Positions 1 through 5,140 of a DNA stretch of 5,322 bases are shown piece by piece (the stretch's first letter is position 1; each line of letters starts with the position of its first letter). A model generated the notes under the pieces. It made no database searches. It saw only the letters and a program-made list of their open reading frames with translations, and had not been told where the DNA came from. A program made the translations under genes and the position numbers. This stretch comes from Pirellulales bacterium (GTDB taxonomy: Bacteria; Planctomycetota; Planctomycetia; Pirellulales; JALHLM01), in the NCBI GenBank assembly GCA_022844585.1, contig JALHLM010000430.1, positions 1-5,322 on the forward strand, in the 5' to 3' direction.

Positions 1-789
1 CTGCTGCCGCAGTTGATGTCGCTCGGCCGTGACGAGGAGGCGGCCCGCTTGCTCAAGGCCTACGCCGAGGAATCGGCCAACTGGGCGTACTCGCGCACGT
101 TGCTGGCGTTTCGACTCAGCGGCCGTTCCGTCGCCGCCGAGCGCGAGCTGCGAGAGGCCATCCGCTGCAACCCCCATCTGCCGCCGCTGTTGGTGGATGA
201 CTCGCTGCCGGCGCCCGATCACTATGGTCCCGGCAGCCTGGACGAGGCCATCGTCGCCGCGGAGGAACTACGTCCCGCGTTTCAGACGAGCCCAGGTGCC
301 GTCGACTGGGCCTTATCTATCCACCGACAATGGCAAGCCGATCGGGATAAGAAGCAGCGTGCGTTGCGACAAAAAGCACGCGACACGTCAAAAAAAGCGC
401 AAGCGGAAGTAACGACAAATCTGCCGCCCTTACCGGCAACTCTTGGGAAGTCGAGTCCAATCTGGACAGTTTCGTCTGGCTCTATTTGCCAGCCGAACAA
501 ACGAGCTACGGGTTTTACACCGCCAGGTTTGATGGATGACTGGGTGCAGGTCATTCGGCCCAAAAACTTGATTGCCGCATATACGCTGACCAGGCCGCCA
601 GAGTACAGAATGGCCGGCAAAAACGCCTCCACTGGCGTTGGCACCCGCTCATCGTCGTCAACCGTCGCCATCGCAAATCGGTCTGGCGGGACAATTCGCG
701 ACGTATTCGCTCCGACTGCTCCCAAGGCAATGAGCGTGGTAATCCCTATCAGCGTTGACATGCGGAATCGGACCATTGCCAAAGTGTAA
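1..789 (+). CDS. TPR/ST7-like helical-repeat protein, 5' truncated, 3' end probably frameshifted
   Basis: The gene is already open at base 1 in frame 1, so its N-terminus lies outside the window. The visible part (residues 1-132 of the window translation) is helical and repeat-like: a helix rich in Leu, Arg and Glu (7-25), an aromatic helix around NWAYSRTLLAFR (27-38), an amphipathic helix (43-56), then CNPHLPPLL and a DHYGPGSLDEAI segment (73-84). This pattern resembles the C-terminal tetratricopeptide region of bacterial ST7-like/TPR proteins, which act as protein-interaction scaffolds. No catalytic residues are evident. Third codon positions are strongly GC-rich up to about base 300 and weaker after it. 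Family-like sequence stops at the seven-A run (390-396). Removing one A would end the protein in a lysine/arginine tail with a stop at 410-412. As written the frame runs to 789, and that extension looks non-coding. The TPR/ST7 assignment is recognition from memory; no partner or function can be named. Confidence 0.7.
   Translation: MLPQLMSLGRDEEAARLLKAYAEESANWAYSRTLLAFRLSGRSVAAERELREAIRCNPHLPPLLVDDSLPAPDHYGPGSLDEAIVAAEELRPAFQTSPGAVDWALSIHRQWQADRDKKQRALRQKARDTSKKAQAEVTTNLPPLPATLGKSSPIWTVSSGSICQPNKRATGFTPPGLMDDWVQVIRPKNLIAAYTLTRPPEYRMAGKNASTGVGTRSSSSTVAIANRSGGTIRDVFAPTAPKAMSVVIPISVDMRNRTIAKV
282..776 (-). CDS. Possible small membrane protein, two predicted helices (hypothetical)
   Basis: This 164-residue reading frame uses the ATG at 774-776; an in-frame TTG lies two codons upstream. 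The N-terminus, MVRFRMSTLIGITTLIALGA, has basic residues followed by a hydrophobic stretch (about 6-22). It resembles the 'RFSLRTLL' membrane-anchor starts common in planctomycete hypothetical proteins. A second hydrophobic segment lies at about 52-70 (FLPAILYSGGLVSVYAAIKF). The remainder is soluble-looking with no recognised motif. The last 40 or so residues are cysteine/arginine-rich and antisense to the end of the TPR gene, so they are probably not a conserved part. No good Shine-Dalgarno sequence precedes the ATG. The evidence is the hydrophobic pattern and N-terminal style only. It competes with the plus-strand extension to 789, and at most one of the two should be real over 413-776. I favour this strand weakly. 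Confidence 0.35.
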   Translation of the reverse strand: MVRFRMSTLIGITTLIALGAVGANTSRIVPPDRFAMATVDDDERVPTPVEAFLPAILYSGGLVSVYAAIKFLGRMTCTQSSIKPGGVKPVARLFGWQIEPDETVQIGLDFPRVAGKGGRFVVTSACAFFDVSRAFCRNARCFLSRSACHCRWIDKAQSTAPGLV

Positions 790-865
790 CACGCGGCCGT
801 CCTAGCCTACGACCAGACACCTTCGTCCAGTTCGAGTCAGTTGATCAGCATTAGTAACATGAACG

Positions 866-973
866 ACTGTGGGAAGCGTCTTCGACGCCGATGGATTTCG
901 CGCTTTTGGCTAGAAAACCTGGAAATGGACTGCTCGCGTCGATCGAATCGGCGTCGGAGACGCCTCCCACAGT
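866..973. repeat. REP/BIME-like inverted repeat, type A (27-base arms)
   Basis: The left arm (866-892, beginning ACTGTGGGAAGCGTC) and right arm (947-973, ending GACGCCTCCCACAGT) are reverse complements at 25 of 27 positions, separated by 54 bases. Each arm also holds its own small palindrome: GCGTC-TTC-GACGC on the left and GGCGTC-GGA-GACGCC on the right. The element lies between the stop of the xylR-like gene and the start of the possible minus-strand membrane protein. The right arm begins 27 bases past the xylR stop, so transcripts would carry a strong stem-loop at their 3' side. It lacks a T-run, so it is not a classical intrinsic terminator. Mobile REP-type elements mobilised by RAYT transposases have this shape, but no transposase gene is in the window. 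Confidence 0.75.
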
Positions 974-1000
974 TGAAAGGCGATCTACCCTGACTTAGAC

Positions 1001-2215
1001 CTAAACGCGAGCGCCGGCGGCGATGGGCAGGCTGATGGCGTCGTGCTTGAGGGACGACGCGCTGGTTTGGCGACGGTATTGCGTCGGGGTGACGCCGACT
1101 TCGCGTCGAAAGACGACGTTCATGGCTTCCACGAAATTGAAGCCGGACGCCAAGGCCACCTGCGAGACCGAGAGCCGCGTATCGCTGAGCAACTGCTTGG
1201 CGCGCTCGATGCGCACGCGGCGAATTTCCGCGGCAGGCGAGCGGCCGATCGCCTTTTGAAAGCGTTGCTCCAGCAGTCGCCGGGAAAGCGACGTCGCTTC
1301 GACGACGTCCCCAACACCAATCGGCCGATGCAGATTCGTGCGAATGAACTGGAGCGCCTCGGCCAGCGGACGATCATCGATCGCCAGCGTATTAGTCGAT
1401 TGTCGTTGAATCACGCCTCGCAACGGCACCAGTACCGGTTCGCTGGGCGCGTCCTCGCCTTCCATCATCCGTGCCAACAAGCTGGCCGCCTCGTAGCCGA
1501 CGCGCCGTGGGTTGTGATCAATGCTGGAAAGCGGCGGGATCGACACTTCGCTGGTCAACGCATCGTATTCGCCGCCCAGCACGGCGACATCTTCGGGCAC
1601 GCTTAACCCCGATTCCCGGCAAGCTTCTGTCACCTGGCGGGCGCGAATGTCGTTCCACGTCAGCAGCGCCGCCGGCTTCGGCAGACTGCGAAGCCAAGGG
1701 ATCAGATCCGAGATTTCCGCCAGCCAGCCGACGCGATTGCCTGAGCTGCGACGGGCCTGATAGACATGGCAATTCCCGCCAGCCTGGGCGATGGCTTCCG
1801 CGAACGTGGGACCGAGACGGTCCTCGTAACCATGCCGGGGGTCGGGACCGAAATAGGCGAAGTTGCGAAACCCGCGATCGAGAAAGTGCTGAGCCGCCAG
1901 CCGACCCACCGCAGCTTCATCGGCGGTCACTTGGGGAATCTCAAAGTCGCGGAGTCGGATCCAGGAGACGTTCACCGCCGGTAGCCCCGCGGACTTAACG
2001 TCTTCCCCCAACAAAGGATGCGTCACGCGAGCGATGATTCCGTCACCGTGCCAATCCCGGGGCATGCGCAAACGTTCATGACGACCACGCGGCTCGACGA
2101 AGATCGACCATTTGCCGTGCTGCCGGGCGTACTCGGCGATCCCGGCGACCATCTCCGCGCCCCAGGTCGTGGAGGTCTCGATCAGGATCGCGACGCGTTT
2201 CAACTCCGTGTTCAT
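1001..2215 (-). CDS. xylR: XylR-like transcriptional regulator (LacI-type sensor fused to AraC DNA-binding domain)
   Basis: This is a 404-residue cytoplasmic one-component regulator, close in length to E. coli XylR (about 390). Residues 7-270 form a periplasmic-binding-protein-like sensor: RVAILIETSTTWGAEMVAGI at the start, HFLDRGFRNFAYFG (110-123), LLTWNDIRARQV (184-195) and VPEDVAVLGGEYDAL (206-220) are typical of LacI/XylR sensor domains. There is no LacI-type N-terminal helix-turn-helix. Residues about 283-383 are an AraC/XylS domain with two helix-turn-helices: SLSRRLLEQRFQKAIGRSP (309-327) and SVSQVALASGFNFVEAMNVVFRREVGVTPTQYRR (349-382), the second carrying the family signature. The ATG at 2213-2215 has only a weak GAAG upstream. 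The gene is divergent from the Tm-1-like gene and separated by a 256-base shared control region, so it probably controls that gene and itself. A sugar effector is expected from the family, but the identity of the sugar cannot be read. Planctomycetes carry many such paralogues, so the xylR symbol marks the family and does not prove xylose sensing. Confidence 0.93.
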   Translation of the reverse strand: MNTELKRVAILIETSTTWGAEMVAGIAEYARQHGKWSIFVEPRGRHERLRMPRDWHGDGIIARVTHPLLGEDVKSAGLPAVNVSWIRLRDFEIPQVTADEAAVGRLAAQHFLDRGFRNFAYFGPDPRHGYEDRLGPTFAEAIAQAGGNCHVYQARRSSGNRVGWLAEISDLIPWLRSLPKPAALLTWNDIRARQVTEACRESGLSVPEDVAVLGGEYDALTSEVSIPPLSSIDHNPRRVGYEAASLLARMMEGEDAPSEPVLVPLRGVIQRQSTNTLAIDDRPLAEALQFIRTNLHRPIGVGDVVEATSLSRRLLEQRFQKAIGRSPAAEIRRVRIERAKQLLSDTRLSVSQVALASGFNFVEAMNVVFRREVGVTPTQYRRQTSASSLKHDAISLPIAAGARV

Positions 2216-2275
2216 AACTTCACTTCAACGCTGTGCTCTCGAGCGGTATTTGGAGGCTCAACCCGCTCTGGAAAT

Positions 2276-2281
2276 AGCATA
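2276..2281 (-). promoter_or_regulatory. Candidate -10 element for the xylR-like gene
   Basis: On the minus strand this reads TATGCT, 60 bases upstream of the regulator's ATG, in one of the few A/T-rich patches of the divergent spacer. No convincing -35 hexamer sits at the right distance; the nearest candidate spacing gives GCAATT-like sequence. That is compatible with an activator- or repressor-controlled promoter, but the support is weak. Confidence 0.25.
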
Positions 2282-2297
2282 CCACGCACCGGAGAAA

Positions 2298-2337
2298 ATT
2301 GCGCGTTCTCGCAAGTGCAATGCGCATTTTGCGCTAA
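2298..2337. promoter_or_regulatory. Candidate AraC/XylR-type operator with 21-base direct repeats
   Basis: Two similar half-sites start exactly 21 bases apart: ATTGCGCGTTCT (2298-2309) and AATGCGCATTTT (2319-2330), matching at 9 of 12 positions. Each contains GCGC followed by a T-rich segment. Two helical turns between direct repeats is the usual spacing of AraC-family half-sites. The site lies in the middle of the spacer between the divergent regulator and Tm-1-like genes and just upstream of the regulator's candidate -10, so bound protein could influence both genes. The same bases can also be read as an imperfect inverted repeat (AAAATTGCGC against GCGCATTTT). Which reading matters is unknown. 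Confidence 0.35.
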
Positions 2338-2471
2338 TTCGGCGGTTTTCGCCACAGGTTGGCGGTTCCGGATTTCCCCGAGGCTGGTCGTCCGCCCGTG
2401 GGAGCCGTATTCTGACCCCTCATCGCGTATTCGACGCGACCTGATCCTTCATTGAACCCCGGTCGACGGGA

Positions 2472-3701
2472 ATGCGACCCATGCCGCCCGCCATTTATGC
2501 GATTGCCACGCTGGATACGAAAGGCGACGAGTTGGCCTACGTGGCGTCGCTCCTGCGCGCCGGCGGCGGAACGTGCATGACGGTCGATGTCAGCAGCACC
2601 CACGGCGCAACCAGCGCAGCAGATGTGCGGCGCGAAACCGTCGCCGCCTCTCACCCTCTTGGCGCAGAGCACGTCCTAAAACAGCAGGATCGCGGTCAGG
2701 CCGTCGCGGCGATGAGTGAAGCACTGCCCCAGTTTCTTCGACGTGAACACGCAGCAGACCGCGTGTCCGGCGCGATCGGACTCGGCGGCAGCGGCGGTAC
2801 GGCGTTGATCGCGCCAGCGCTGCGTGCGTTGCCGATCGGGCTGCCCAAGTTGATCGTCTCCACGGTGGCCTCCGGCAACACAGCCGCGTACATCGGGCAG
2901 AGCGACTTGATCTTGATGCCGTCCGTGGTCGATGTCGCTGGTTTGAACAGCGTTTCGCGCCCGATTCTGGCCAACGCGGCGCATGCGATCCTTGGCATGG
3001 TCCAGCAAAGAAGCGCTCAGCCGAAGTCCGACCGGCCGGCCGTCGGCCTGACGATGTTCGGCGTCACCACGCCGTGCGTCACAGAGGTGCGGCAGGTCTT
3101 GGAGGCCGATGGCTACGATTGCCTGGTGTTTCACGCCACGGGCACCGGCGGTCAGACCATGGAACGGCTGGTTGCCGAGGGGCTGATCACTGGCGTGATC
3201 GATGTCACCACGACCGAGGTTGCCGATGAAGTGGTTGGCGGCGTGTTCCCCGCCGGTCCGGCAAGGTTCGATGCCATCCTGGCGGCGCGGGTACCATATG
3301 TCCTCAGCCTCGGCGCCTTGGACATGGTGAACTTCGGCGCGATCGACACTGTCCCGCCGCAATTCCGCGACCGACGCCTGCACGTCCATAACTCCCAAGT
3401 CACCTTGATGCGCACGACGCCGGACGAAAACCGTCGCTGCGCCCGATGGATTGCCAAGAAGTTGAATCGCTCCACCGCGCCGCTGCAGTTGCTGATTCCA
3501 GAACGCGGCGTATCGATGCTCGACGCACCGGGACAGCCGTTTTTCGATCCGGACGTGGATGAGGCTCTGTTCAGCGAGTTGGAAGTCGCCATTCAACAAA
3601 CGCCGACGCGCCAGGTGAGGCGATTGCCGTATCACATCAATGATCGGGAATTCGCCGCGGCGCTCGTCGAGGCGTTTCGTGCGGCGGTCGCGATGCGCTA
3701 G
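2472..3701 (+). CDS. UPF0261 / Tm-1-like ATP-binding domain protein
   Basis: This 409-residue protein is full length for the UPF0261 family (about 400). Family signatures visible in order: YAIATLDTKGDELAYV (9-24) at the N-terminus; the glycine-rich loop GAIGLGGSGGT (100-110), followed by PKLIVSTVASGNTAAYIG (125-142) and SDLILMPSVVDVAGLNSVSR (144-163); a second domain opening at VGLTMFGVTTPCV (191-203), with FHATGTGGQTMERL (220-233) and IDVTTTEVADEVVGG (243-257); then LGALDMVNFGA (280-290) and LLIPERGVSMLDAPGQPF (340-357). The N-terminal half resembles the ATP-binding domain of the tomato virus-resistance protein Tm-1. The bacterial enzyme's reaction is not established, so none is assigned. 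Two starts are possible. The ATG at 2472 abuts GGGA and leaves no spacer, while the ATG at 2481 has GACGGGA nine bases upstream and gives MPPAIYAIATLDTKG; 2481 may be the true start. No partner gene follows in the same direction; the next genes are convergent. Confidence 0.93.
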   Translation: MRPMPPAIYAIATLDTKGDELAYVASLLRAGGGTCMTVDVSSTHGATSAADVRRETVAASHPLGAEHVLKQQDRGQAVAAMSEALPQFLRREHAADRVSGAIGLGGSGGTALIAPALRALPIGLPKLIVSTVASGNTAAYIGQSDLILMPSVVDVAGLNSVSRPILANAAHAILGMVQQRSAQPKSDRPAVGLTMFGVTTPCVTEVRQVLEADGYDCLVFHATGTGGQTMERLVAEGLITGVIDVTTTEVADEVVGGVFPAGPARFDAILAARVPYVLSLGALDMVNFGAIDTVPPQFRDRRLHVHNSQVTLMRTTPDENRRCARWIAKKLNRSTAPLQLLIPERGVSMLDAPGQPFFDPDVDEALFSELEVAIQQTPTRQVRRLPYHINDREFAAALVEAFRAAVAMR

Positions 3702-4030
3702 TTCGATTCGCCATTCCGCCGGGCAATCTCTTGGGCGATCCGCACATAGATGCGTTTGTAAGCGATTGCCGCCAATCGTCCTCCCACGAGAGATGACACG
3801 AGGGCTGAGATTACGCCCAAGGCCACCCAGCCTCTGCCGAGTGGTTGCGGCCAAATCTCCATGAGTCGAAGCAGTACCAAGGGAGCGGCGAACATCGTTG
3901 CAAGCACAGTAAGCCACCCTTCAAACACGACCAGCCATTGGCGACCGGTAAGCTTATGAAATGGGATGCCCGGGGCATGGGCCATTCTCGCTTCGCCGCG
4001 CGTTGTTGGGCTCTCGTAGGGGTTGTCCAT
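3698..4030 (-). CDS. Small two-helix membrane protein with N-terminal DNPYESP motif (paralogue 1)
   Basis: This 110-residue protein begins MDNPYESPTT, an N-terminal motif I associate with planctomycete membrane proteins of unknown role. Two hydrophobic segments are clear: about 32-54 (WLVVFEGWLTVLATMFAAPLV) and 67-90. After the second helix comes a basic tail, YKRIYVRIAQEIARRNGESN, expected in the cytoplasm if both ends face inward. A good Shine-Dalgarno sequence, GGAAGGA, precedes the ATG with a short spacer (4034-4040), which fixes the start. It follows paralogue 2 on the same strand after a 93-base gap, so the two are probably co-transcribed. Its stop interlocks with that of the Tm-1-like gene. 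Both proteins share the NPY-x-SP start, a QWL...GWL segment at the first helix and a nearly identical tail, which marks a tandem duplication. Function is unknown. Confidence 0.75.
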   Translation of the reverse strand: MDNPYESPTTRGEARMAHAPGIPFHKLTGRQWLVVFEGWLTVLATMFAAPLVLLRLMEIWPQPLGRGWVALGVISALVSSLVGGRLAAIAYKRIYVRIAQEIARRNGESN

Positions 4031-4033
4031 TGT

Positions 4034-4040
4034 TCCTTCC
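4034..4040 (-). promoter_or_regulatory. Shine-Dalgarno sequence for DNPYESP paralogue 1
   Basis: On the minus strand this reads GGAAGGA, with three bases (ACA) before the ATG at 4028-4030. It is the clearest ribosome binding site in the window and supports the chosen start. Confidence 0.55.
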
Positions 4041-4123
4041 GAGTCGGATTTAAAATTGATGGCTCAACGGCGATCGCGGCATGCGTGCAAGCAATGAATT
4101 TGCTTGGGTGGCAGACAGACGTG

Positions 4124-4468
4124 TTATTCGCCATTCCGCCGGGCAATCTCGCTTGCGATCCGCACATACTGCCGCTTGTAAATCACCGCCGTCGCTTTGC
4201 CCAGCAGGATCGGCACGCCGAGGATGGCGATGCCGTACAGCCATTGAAATCCTTGCGTCATGCCGCGCGGTCCGAGCGCGCTTTCGATCCGCTCGCACAC
4301 CGACATCATGAACATGCAGGATCCGATCATGATCACGCCGACGACCAGCCAGCCGCCAAGCAGGATCAACCACTGGGCGCTATTCATCTCAGAAAACTGC
4401 ACGCCGCGCCGCCGGTCGATCGGCGATTCCTGATGCGTCTTGGGACTGGCGTAAGGGTTGTCGTTCAT
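4124..4468 (-). CDS. Small two-helix membrane protein with N-terminal DNPYASP motif (paralogue 2)
   Basis: This 114-residue protein starts MNDNPYASPKTHQ at the ATG 4466-4468. The frame stays open upstream to 4876, but that extension runs through the inverted repeat at 4476-4569 and has no protein-like features. The NPY-x-SP motif and a GGGAG just upstream support the short start. Hydrophobic segments lie at about 33-56 (WLILLGGWLVVGVIMIGSCMFM) and 76-94, followed by the basic tail YKRQYVRIASEIARRNGE. The tail matches paralogue 1 except at a few positions, and 25 bases (4126-4150) are identical to 3706-3730. The inter-helix loop is longer here (CERIESALGPRGMTQGFQ). It is the promoter-proximal gene of the pair. 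Its 5' leader carries the repeat hairpin, which could influence expression. No function is recognised. Confidence 0.75.
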   Translation of the reverse strand: MNDNPYASPKTHQESPIDRRRGVQFSEMNSAQWLILLGGWLVVGVIMIGSCMFMMSVCERIESALGPRGMTQGFQWLYGIAILGVPILLGKATAVIYKRQYVRIASEIARRNGE

Positions 4469-4475
4469 CACGCTC

Positions 4476-4569
4476 CCGTAGGTCAGGCTTTCCAGCCTGA
4501 CGCATCTTGCCAACGATTCCGTGCGCCGCGGATAATCGAATCCGTCAGGCTGGAAAGCCTGGCCTACGG
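4476..4569. repeat. REP/BIME-like inverted repeat, type B (27-base arms)
   Basis: The left arm (4476-4502, CCGTAGGTCAGGCTTTCCAG...) and right arm (4543-4569, ending GCCTGGCCTACGG) are reverse complements at 26 of 27 positions, with a 40-base loop. Each arm has its own small palindrome (CAGGCT-TTCC-AGCCTG on the left). Translated, the arms give 'VGQAFQPD' and 'RLESLTYG', peptides I recognise as artefacts of a repeat that recurs in planctomycete genomes. Arm sequence differs entirely from the element at 866-973, yet arm length and layout are the same. The element lies directly upstream of paralogue 2, and its left arm touches that gene's ribosome binding site. Confidence 0.8.
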
Positions 4570-5140
4570 CAGTGTACCAGCTTGCGTTCTGAATCCGTTT
4601 TCCGAAAATCTCGGCACGGCCCTTGCCCGTCACTTTACCCGGGTCTACTATGAATCGTCGTGGGGCGAACCGGAGAGCGACCGGGTCGCCTGCATGCGAA
4701 TGGAAAAGCGGTCCAGCTTTTTCCGCCGCCGCGTTGGCTTGGGCAAGAAGCGAACGCACAATCGGCAAGTCTGTGCTGGTCCACGGTCCGCGAGGACTGT
4801 ACCTGTCAGGCTGGCTTGAGGAGTCAAAAAGCCATGAAGGCTGGTGTCCTGGAAACGCCGTTGCGCGTCCGGACACGGCAAGCGCGGATGTCTTACTTCC
4901 GATTTCGGCGCCGTTGGGTGCTGTTGTCGGTGAGGAATTGGCATTCGGGGTAATGGCGCTTGCGAAGCGGCGAAATCGTGATCTTGCTGAATCTCAGCCC
5001 AACCTATTCGAGGGGCTGGTCAGGCGAATCCGATCCCAGGCGTGAGTGCGCCCATGTTGCGCCTACGCTTCGCTAAGTCTTTATTTCCAGCACGGCGATG
5101 ACTCCGCCAAGGGGCAGCGGACAAAGAAGGGCACTACACC
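4570..5140. other. Intergenic stretch with no supportable gene
   Basis: This 571-base stretch separates the type B repeat from the XRE-like gene. Open frames cross it on both strands (plus 4623-5045, minus 4648-4944, minus 4570-4876), but none has a ribosome binding site, a recognisable domain or convincing hydrophobic structure. One minus-strand segment (about 4718-4789, GPWTSTDLPIVRSLLAQANA) faintly resembles a planctomycete protein family and may be a gene remnant. The plus-strand segment LAESQPNLFEGLVRRIRSQ, ending at 5045, looks mildly protein-like. I see no tRNA, terminator or promoter. The last 95 bases (5046-5140) should hold the leader of the XRE-like gene. Confidence 0.5.
5125..5130 (+). 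promoter_or_regulatory. Ribosome binding site for the XRE-like gene
   Basis: AGAAGG lies ten bases before the ATG at 5141. A second in-frame ATG at 5147 would be 16 bases away, so the spacing favours 5141 as the start. Confidence 0.4.

Noticed and set aside
866..973. Intrinsic terminator for the regulator gene
   Set aside because: The stem is long and split by a 54-base loop, with no T-run after it on the minus strand; an inverted mobile-type repeat is the better description.
1043..1606. Plus-strand frame of 187 codons opposite the regulator
   Set aside because: It mirrors the conserved AraC domain and part of the sensor domain on the other strand and has no start signal.
2676..3917. Minus-strand frame of 413 codons
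   Set aside because: It lies antisense to the clearly recognisable Tm-1-like gene, is Arg/His-rich without domains, and is a shadow frame.
4805..4814. Extra copy of the type B repeat core (GTCAGGCTGG)
   Set aside because: Only ten bases match, and neither the AAAGCCTG continuation nor a partner arm is present, so chance is sufficient.
3845..4819. Plus-strand frame of 324 codons
   Set aside because: It is antisense to both membrane-protein genes and crosses the inverted repeat; its sequence is rich in His, Arg and Ala, as expected for a shadow frame in high-GC DNA.
4469..4876. N-terminal extension of the DNPYASP membrane protein to an upstream start at 4876
   Set aside because: The extension translates the inverted repeat (VGQAFQPD, RLESLTYG peptides) and has no domain-like sequence. 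The NPY-x-SP motif marks the true N-terminus, as in the paralogue next to it.
4623..5045. Plus-strand frame of 140 codons in the intergenic stretch
   Set aside because: No ribosome binding site, no recognisable motif, mixed composition, and equally long frames exist on the other strand. Only the last 25 or so residues look mildly protein-like.
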